DNA from: Beijerinckiaceae bacterium
GTDB taxonomy: Bacteria; Pseudomonadota; Alphaproteobacteria; Rhizobiales; Beijerinckiaceae
Direction: 5' to 3'
DNA: 64,000 bases
Assembly: GCA_030684835.1 (NCBI GenBank)
Contig: JAUXWZ010000067.1
Coordinates: 1-64,000, forward strand
Both the position numbers and the translations under genes were made by a program. The notes below the pieces were generated by a model that saw only the letters and a program-made list of their open reading frames with translations, searched no databases and had not been told where the DNA came from. This document shows, one piece after another, positions 58,906 to 64,000 of the stretch. The number at the start of each line of letters is the position of its first letter. Positions within the stretch are counted from its first letter, which is position 1.

Positions 58906-59385
58906 ATGCGCGGCGATCCAAAAGTCCTCGATTACATGAACCGCGGACTGCGGAGCGAATTGACGGCTATCAGCCAATACTGGCTGCATTACCGCCTACT
59001 CGACAATTGGGGCTTTAAGGATCTGGGCAAGCAGTGGCGCGCAGAATCCATTGAAGAAATGGGGCATGCGGACAAATTCGTCGACCGCATTCTCTTCCTC
59101 GATGGCTTTCCCAATATGCAGAATCTCGATCCGCTGAAGATCGGGCAATCCATCGAAGAGATCATGGACGCGGATCTTGTTTCCGAAATGGAAGCGCGCG
59201 CGCTTTATCTTGAAGCCGCGCAATATTGCGACACCGTCAATGATCGCGTTTCAAAGATGCTGTTTGAAGAATTGGCGAGCGATGAGGAACATCACATCGA
59301 TTTCCTTGAAACGCAGATCAATCTGATCAAGACGCTGGGCATTCAGCTTTATGCCCAAAAGCACATGGGCGGGCTGGAAGGCTAA
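58906..59385 (+). CDS. bfr: Bacterioferritin
   Basis: MRGDPKVLDYMNRGLRSELTAISQYWLHYRLLDNWG; heme and ferroxidase ligand pattern. Confidence 0.97.
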   Translation: MRGDPKVLDYMNRGLRSELTAISQYWLHYRLLDNWGFKDLGKQWRAESIEEMGHADKFVDRILFLDGFPNMQNLDPLKIGQSIEEIMDADLVSEMEARALYLEAAQYCDTVNDRVSKMLFEELASDEEHHIDFLETQINLIKTLGIQLYAQKHMGGLEG

Positions 59386-59402
59386 CGCCTGCGCGCCAAG
59401 CG

Positions 59403-60488
59403 TCACACGCGCGCCTTAAGCCGAGCAATCCGTTCGACTGATTGCTCGATGCGACCCCTTGGAATGCGGCCCGATGCGGCCGCTTCCTTGACCGCCGCGA
59501 TAAGAGCCACGGGCAGGTTCGGGTCGGGCTTCAATGAATTCGACAACAGAATGATGTCATTGCCCGCAGCGATGGCGCGCACAACTGCGTCGGCGAGCGA
59601 ATAGGTGGAGCGGATCGCGGCCATGTCGAGATCGTCCGTCATCACGGCGCCCTGAAAGCCGATGTCGCGGCGCAGCAGACCTTCGATCGCTACGCGCGAC
59701 AACGTAGCGGGCTCACCGCCAGTGAGTTTGGCGTGAGTGAGATGGCCGCTCATCACGATGTCGAGCGTGTTTGCGCGCGCCATGCGGCGGAACGGTTCGA
59801 GTTCGTCCGGCCGCCATGTCGGCGCCAGATCAATGGGTCGTTCGTGGCTGTCGCCCAGCGTCGAGCCATGCCCGGGGAAATGCTTCACCGCCGTGAGCAC
59901 GCGCTCAGCCCGATGGCTTTGCACGAAGGCCGTCGCATAGCGCGCGACGGTTGCGCCGTCGGGGCCATAGGCGCGGCCCCATTTGGCGATAACAGGATTT
60001 CTTGGCTCGAAGCCAAGATCAACTACTGGCGCGAGATTGAGATTGAACCCGGCCGCGCGCAACGTGCGCGCCATGCGTTGATAAACGCCATACGCCTCCT
60101 CGGGCGAGCCGCGCTTGGCAAGAGCCTGCGCCGTGGGGATCGCGTCATAGCCGGAGCGAGCGCCAAGGCGCTGAACGGCGCCGCCTTCCTGATCCACGCT
60201 GATCAACGGCTTGGTGCGCGCCGCGCTCGACTGGAAGACTTTCGCAATGCCCTCGATGCCGGCGCGCGTACGCGCGTTGTAGCCGAGAAAGCAAACCCCA
60301 CCGACGCGGCCAGCATTGAGATGCCGCGCAAGACCCTGCACGCCAGCGGCCTCCGGCGTCGATCCATTGAAGCCCAGGATCAGCATTTCGCCGATCATGC
60401 TGTCGTCAGCAGCCGCTGAGGCCTGCGTCACGTAAGGGGCGGCGAGCGCGCCTGCCAAAACCATGCGGCGGGAAATGGGCCCTGTCAC
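59403..60488 (-). CDS. Glycoside hydrolase family 3, beta-N-acetylhexosaminidase (NagZ)-like, with Tat/Sec-type leader
   Basis: ISVDQEGGAVQRL; TAVKHFPGHGSTLGDSHERPI; VMTDDLDMAAI; probable GTG start at 60488 (VTGPISRRMVLAGALAAPYVTQASAA). Confidence 0.9.
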   Translation of the reverse strand: MTGPISRRMVLAGALAAPYVTQASAAADDSMIGEMLILGFNGSTPEAAGVQGLARHLNAGRVGGVCFLGYNARTRAGIEGIAKVFQSSAARTKPLISVDQEGGAVQRLGARSGYDAIPTAQALAKRGSPEEAYGVYQRMARTLRAAGFNLNLAPVVDLGFEPRNPVIAKWGRAYGPDGATVARYATAFVQSHRAERVLTAVKHFPGHGSTLGDSHERPIDLAPTWRPDELEPFRRMARANTLDIVMSGHLTHAKLTGGEPATLSRVAIEGLLRRDIGFQGAVMTDDLDMAAIRSTYSLADAVVRAIAAGNDIILLSNSLKPDPNLPVALIAAVKEAAASGRIPRGRIEQSVERIARLKARV

Positions 60489-60696
60489 GAATCGTCTCCT
60501 GCGCGCTGCTTGTGCCAGCGCACGCGCAATGTGCCCAAGGGTTGGGGCGCAAGCAAGGCGTGCGGCGGAACGTGACGCTCGGCCGATGGGGCGCCCAACC
60601 GCGTCATGCCGGCAAAGGCCAGCATCCACGGCAGACCAAGGGCGCAAAAAGGCCTGGCAGCTTTCACCTAGAGTGGATGGTCGCCTTCGACCACGA

Positions 60697-61674
60697 TCAC
60701 GCCACGCGGGCGGCGAGTTTTTCGTAGAGCGGATTGCGCGCGCTGAAGACGTAATCGAGCGATGACACGGTGACGTGCTGCGCGCCGCGCGCGATGAGCC
60801 AATCAGCCAGCGGCCCAATCTCGTCCGCGGGACAGACGAGTTCGAGCGCCGGGCCATCGACGCCCAGCAAAGCGCGGGCGCCAAACGTCTCGCCGGCAAG
60901 CCGGGCCGTCTCCGCCACATCCGCAACGCGGGCGCGCACGCGGCGTGTGGTGCGAGCTTCTTCTTCCGCCGCGATGCGCGAGAGGATTGCACGGGCAAGC
61001 GCCAGCGTCGGCGAGCTCCACGGCGCGTTGACCGAGGCGACGAGATTGGCCTGCGAGCGCAGCATCACGCCATCGTCGAGCACCTTCAGCGCATTGGCTT
61101 CCAGCGTCGCGCCGGTGGTGGTGATGTCGACGATAAGTTCGGCCTGCCCCGCGGCGGGCGCGCCTTCTGTGGCGCCAAGAGATTCCACGATGCGGTAATC
61201 AGTGACGCCCATCTGCGCGAAGAAGCGGCGCGTCAGGTTCACGTATTTGGTGGCGACGCGCATGCGCTGGCCGCGCCGCGCGTGGAACGCAGCCGCCACG
61301 TCTTCGAGGTCAGCCATCGTGCGCACGTCGATCCACGCCTGCGGCACGGCGACAACGACATTGGCGTGGCCAAAGCCCAGCGGGGTCAGCAGTTCAACCT
61401 TGTGGTCGGCGTCGGCCATCGTCTCGCGCACGAGATCTTCGCCGGTGACGCCCAGATGCGCGGCGCCGGAGGCAAGCTGTGAGACGATTTCGGATGCGGA
61501 CAAAAACGCAATTTCGACGCCGGGGATTTCACGCAACACACCACGATAATCGCGCGCGCCGCGGCCCTGCATGAGCTTGAGCCCTGCGCGGGCGAAAAAG
61601 TTGAAGGCGTTCTCTTGCAGGCGGCCCTTGGAGGGGACGGCGAGCGTGAGCGCCGCGTTGGGTGCGTCGCTCAT
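60697..61674 (-). CDS. hisG: ATP phosphoribosyltransferase catalytic subunit
   Basis: 325 aa; [67 protein letters not shown]. Confidence 0.95.
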   Translation of the reverse strand: MSDAPNAALTLAVPSKGRLQENAFNFFARAGLKLMQGRGARDYRGVLREIPGVEIAFLSASEIVSQLASGAAHLGVTGEDLVRETMADADHKVELLTPLGFGHANVVVAVPQAWIDVRTMADLEDVAAAFHARRGQRMRVATKYVNLTRRFFAQMGVTDYRIVESLGATEGAPAAGQAELIVDITTTGATLEANALKVLDDGVMLRSQANLVASVNAPWSSPTLALARAILSRIAAEEEARTTRRVRARVADVAETARLAGETFGARALLGVDGPALELVCPADEIGPLADWLIARGAQHVTVSSLDYVFSARNPLYEKLAARVA

Positions 61675-62798
61675 TCGGCGGCTCCGGCGGTAGGGTCAGT
61701 GAGGCGTTCGCACCAGATGGCGGCGCCGACGGCGGGGATGTCTTCGGTAGCGCCCAGCGTGCGCAGCAAGCCATCATAACGCCCGCCGCCGACAACGGGA
61801 CGCCCGTCGGTGCGGCGGGTGTCATGAGCCTCGAAAACGAAGCCCGTGTAATAATCGAGGTTGCGGCCAAAGCCAGCGGCGAAATCGAGCGCGTTCACAT
61901 CAAGCCCGCGCGCAGCGATAAAGCCCAAGCGCTCGTCAAAGGCGTCCAGCGGCGCGCGCAAGTCGAGCCCCGCGTCCTGCGCCAGCATGCGCAGCTGGCG
62001 CGACGACGCGTCCGGGTTGCCGCACACGGCGAGCCAGCTTTCGATGACCTGACGCTTCTCTTGCGAGAAGCCCGCCCCGCCCTGCAGCGAGGCCTGCTCC
62101 AGAAAGCGCTCGGCGATCTCGGCGGAGCTGCGGCCGCCGACGGACGAGATGCCGGCAATGGAGAGCAGATCCTGCACCAGCGCCCGGGCGCCCTTGCGAT
62201 CGACGCCCTCCAGCGCGGCGAGCACGCCAGAATGATCGGCGCCGTCCACCTTGTCCGCGCTCTTCACCAGCTCGGCGAGCGATACTCCGCGCGAATGGGC
62301 GCGGCGGATGCGCCGCAGCCACACTGGGGAGAGGTTGAGCGCCTCAAGCAGGCGCGAGAACAGGCCCGCGTCGCCAAAACGGATTTGCAGGGCGCCAGCC
62401 CCGCTCTTTTCGGCGGCTTCCAGGCTCAGTGACAGAATTTCAGCGTCGGCAGCCTCGCGATCCGTGCGGCCGAAGCTTTCCATCCCCGCCTGATAAAACT
62501 CCCCCGGCCCGTTGGCGCGGATGCGGAACACGCGGCCAAAATACGAGAAGCTCGCAGACCGGCCCGCCGCGCTGGAGGCCAGATAATCGAGGCATACGGG
62601 GATGGTGTACTCGGGCCGCAGGCATAATTCCGCGCCCGCCCCGTCCGACGTCACGTAGAGGCGGCTTCGGATGTCCTCGCCCGCCAGATCGAGAAACACA
62701 CGCGCCGGCTGGAGGATCTCCGGCTCGGCGCGGTCATAGCCCGCTTCGACGAGATGGGCGATAAGCCCCTGGAGCCCACGCTCCCCGTTGTCCGCCAT
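61671..62798 (-). CDS. hisZ: ATP phosphoribosyltransferase regulatory subunit
   Basis: 375 aa class II synthetase-like; [43 protein letters not shown]; overlaps hisG start. Confidence 0.95.
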   Translation of the reverse strand: MADNGERGLQGLIAHLVEAGYDRAEPEILQPARVFLDLAGEDIRSRLYVTSDGAGAELCLRPEYTIPVCLDYLASSAAGRSASFSYFGRVFRIRANGPGEFYQAGMESFGRTDREAADAEILSLSLEAAEKSGAGALQIRFGDAGLFSRLLEALNLSPVWLRRIRRAHSRGVSLAELVKSADKVDGADHSGVLAALEGVDRKGARALVQDLLSIAGISSVGGRSSAEIAERFLEQASLQGGAGFSQEKRQVIESWLAVCGNPDASSRQLRMLAQDAGLDLRAPLDAFDERLGFIAARGLDVNALDFAAGFGRNLDYYTGFVFEAHDTRRTDGRPVVGGGRYDGLLRTLGATEDIPAVGAAIWCERLTDPTAGAAE

Positions 62799-63039
62799 GA
62801 TCCTGCTGGGTCCTTCGTTACGTTGGCCGTTGTCTTAGCAAGGGCGAGGCGCCGCCGCGACTGCTTTCCTGCGGCAAAGTGAACGAAAGCCCCCTTCCAG
62901 ACCGCCCACATTGCGCGCCCCGGCGCAGCCCTGCCGCAAATCGGGCGCGGACTGACCTTAACTGAGCCGGAATCGAGAGGCTTAATGCCCTCTCCGTTGC
63001 TTTGCGGAGCGCGCAATCCGACCGGGGGAGTTCTTCGTA

Positions 63040-63369
63040 ATGAGCATGTCAACAGCCATGGCGCAGGACGCCAGGGAGGACCGAATGGATGTTCTGGATC
63101 GGAATTCGCGCGACTCAGTGATCGAGCGCCGCAATTTCTTCATCGGCCTTTGGGCAGGCCAGCTGATGGGCTATGAAGGTGACGATCTTGCGCTTTATGC
63201 GGGGGAGATCATGGCCAGCGACCTTGCCGAGCCCGGCCCGCAGGACATGATCGCCCGGATTGTCGAGGATTTCGCCGCCAACGGAATCACCGTCACTGAA
63301 ATGGACATCGGCTCGCGGTTGAGCCAGACGGAACGGCTTGTAAGAGCCGAACTTTTAAGCACAGACTGA
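63040..63369 (+). CDS. DUF1476 family protein (ATPase inhibitor zeta subunit-like)
   Basis: 109 aa; ERRNFFIGLWAGQLMGYEGDDLALYAGEIMASDLAEPG. Confidence 0.8.
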   Translation: MSMSTAMAQDAREDRMDVLDRNSRDSVIERRNFFIGLWAGQLMGYEGDDLALYAGEIMASDLAEPGPQDMIARIVEDFAANGITVTEMDIGSRLSQTERLVRAELLSTD

Positions 63370-63417
63370 GTGCTTTGGTTCGGATCGCGCAGCGTTGGCG
63401 CGCAACGGAGTATCGGG

Positions 63418-64000
63418 ATGTTGGAACCGGCGCAGAACGCCTTGAGCGGCGGCGAAACGCGCAAGGCGCTGCGGCGGCTGATAGAGGCGACTGAGGCGGT
63501 AGATCGCCTCACGGTCGGCGCTATGGTGGACTCGCTGGGCCGCTCCGGCCACGGTCTCATCCTGCTGATGCTCGCCCTGCCCTCGTTCATTCCCATTCCC
63601 GGCCTGCCGACTGGCCTCGTTTTCGGCGTGGCGCTGATGCTGGTCGCCGTGCAAATGATCCGCGGTCAGCAGACCGTAGCGCTGCCGGGCTGGATTCGCC
63701 GCCAGGCGCTGCCCCGGGGCGCGCTACTGGCCATCGTGAAAAAGCTCGACTCGTGGATGCAGTCGCTCGAACGCCTGCTGCGCCCGCGCCTGCACGCGCT
63801 CACGGAGGGCGCGGCGATGACCATCGTCGGCCTGCTCGTGCTCATTATGGGCGTCACGCTGCTGCTGCCCGTACCCTTCGGCAATCAGGGCCCCGCGTTC
63901 GCCGTCGTGGTGTTCGCGTTCGGCATCATGGAGAAGGACGGGCTGGCGATTATCGCCGGCGCCGTACTCGCGGCCATCGGTTTTGCGTGGAACGTCGCGC
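63418..64000 (+). CDS. Exopolysaccharide synthesis ExoD family protein (truncated by the window end)
   Basis: TVGAMVDSLGRSGHGLILLMLALPSFIPIPGLPTGLVFGVALMLVAVQM. Confidence 0.9.
   Translation, partial: MLEPAQNALSGGETRKALRRLIEATEAVDRLTVGAMVDSLGRSGHGLILLMLALPSFIPIPGLPTGLVFGVALMLVAVQMIRGQQTVALPGWIRRQALPRGALLAIVKKLDSWMQSLERLLRPRLHALTEGAAMTIVGLLVLIMGVTLLLPVPFGNQGPAFAVVVFAFGIMEKDGLAIIAGAVLAAIGFAWNVA

Overview
The window is 64 kb of a high-GC alphaproteobacterial chromosome, probably Rhizobiales. Most of it is ordinary: pfkB-type kinase, split chromate transporter, phasins, PAS histidine kinase, PhoD, Pat-like acyl-CoA synthetase/GNAT, lutABC and glcDEF, L,D-transpeptidase, groESL with a CIRCE element, bfd-bfr, hisG-hisZ. 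Embedded in it is a 16.9-kb integrative element (3546..20454) bounded by a perfect 48-bp direct repeat of the 3' half of tRNA-His(GTG). The intact tRNA is at the right end and a P4-type tyrosine integrase is at the left end. The element looks like a phage satellite or a heavily reduced prophage. It has an AlpA-like regulator and a lambda-O-like initiator gene with five internal iterons read in all three frames, followed by an A+T-richer stretch. It also has a P2-like E/E' tail-chaperone pair with a canonical T_TTT_TTG -1 frameshift site, a tape measure protein, an HESGH (M41-like) protease, a minor tail-like protein, a Nu1-like small terminase, and a Panacea-domain/two-TM protein pair. I recognise no capsid, portal, large terminase, tail tube or sheath gene in it. 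Outside the element, the most unusual gene encodes a histone-H1-like Lys/Ala-rich tail fused to a GNAT acetyltransferase (38601..39797). Assignments come from reading translations and motifs only; no database search was run.
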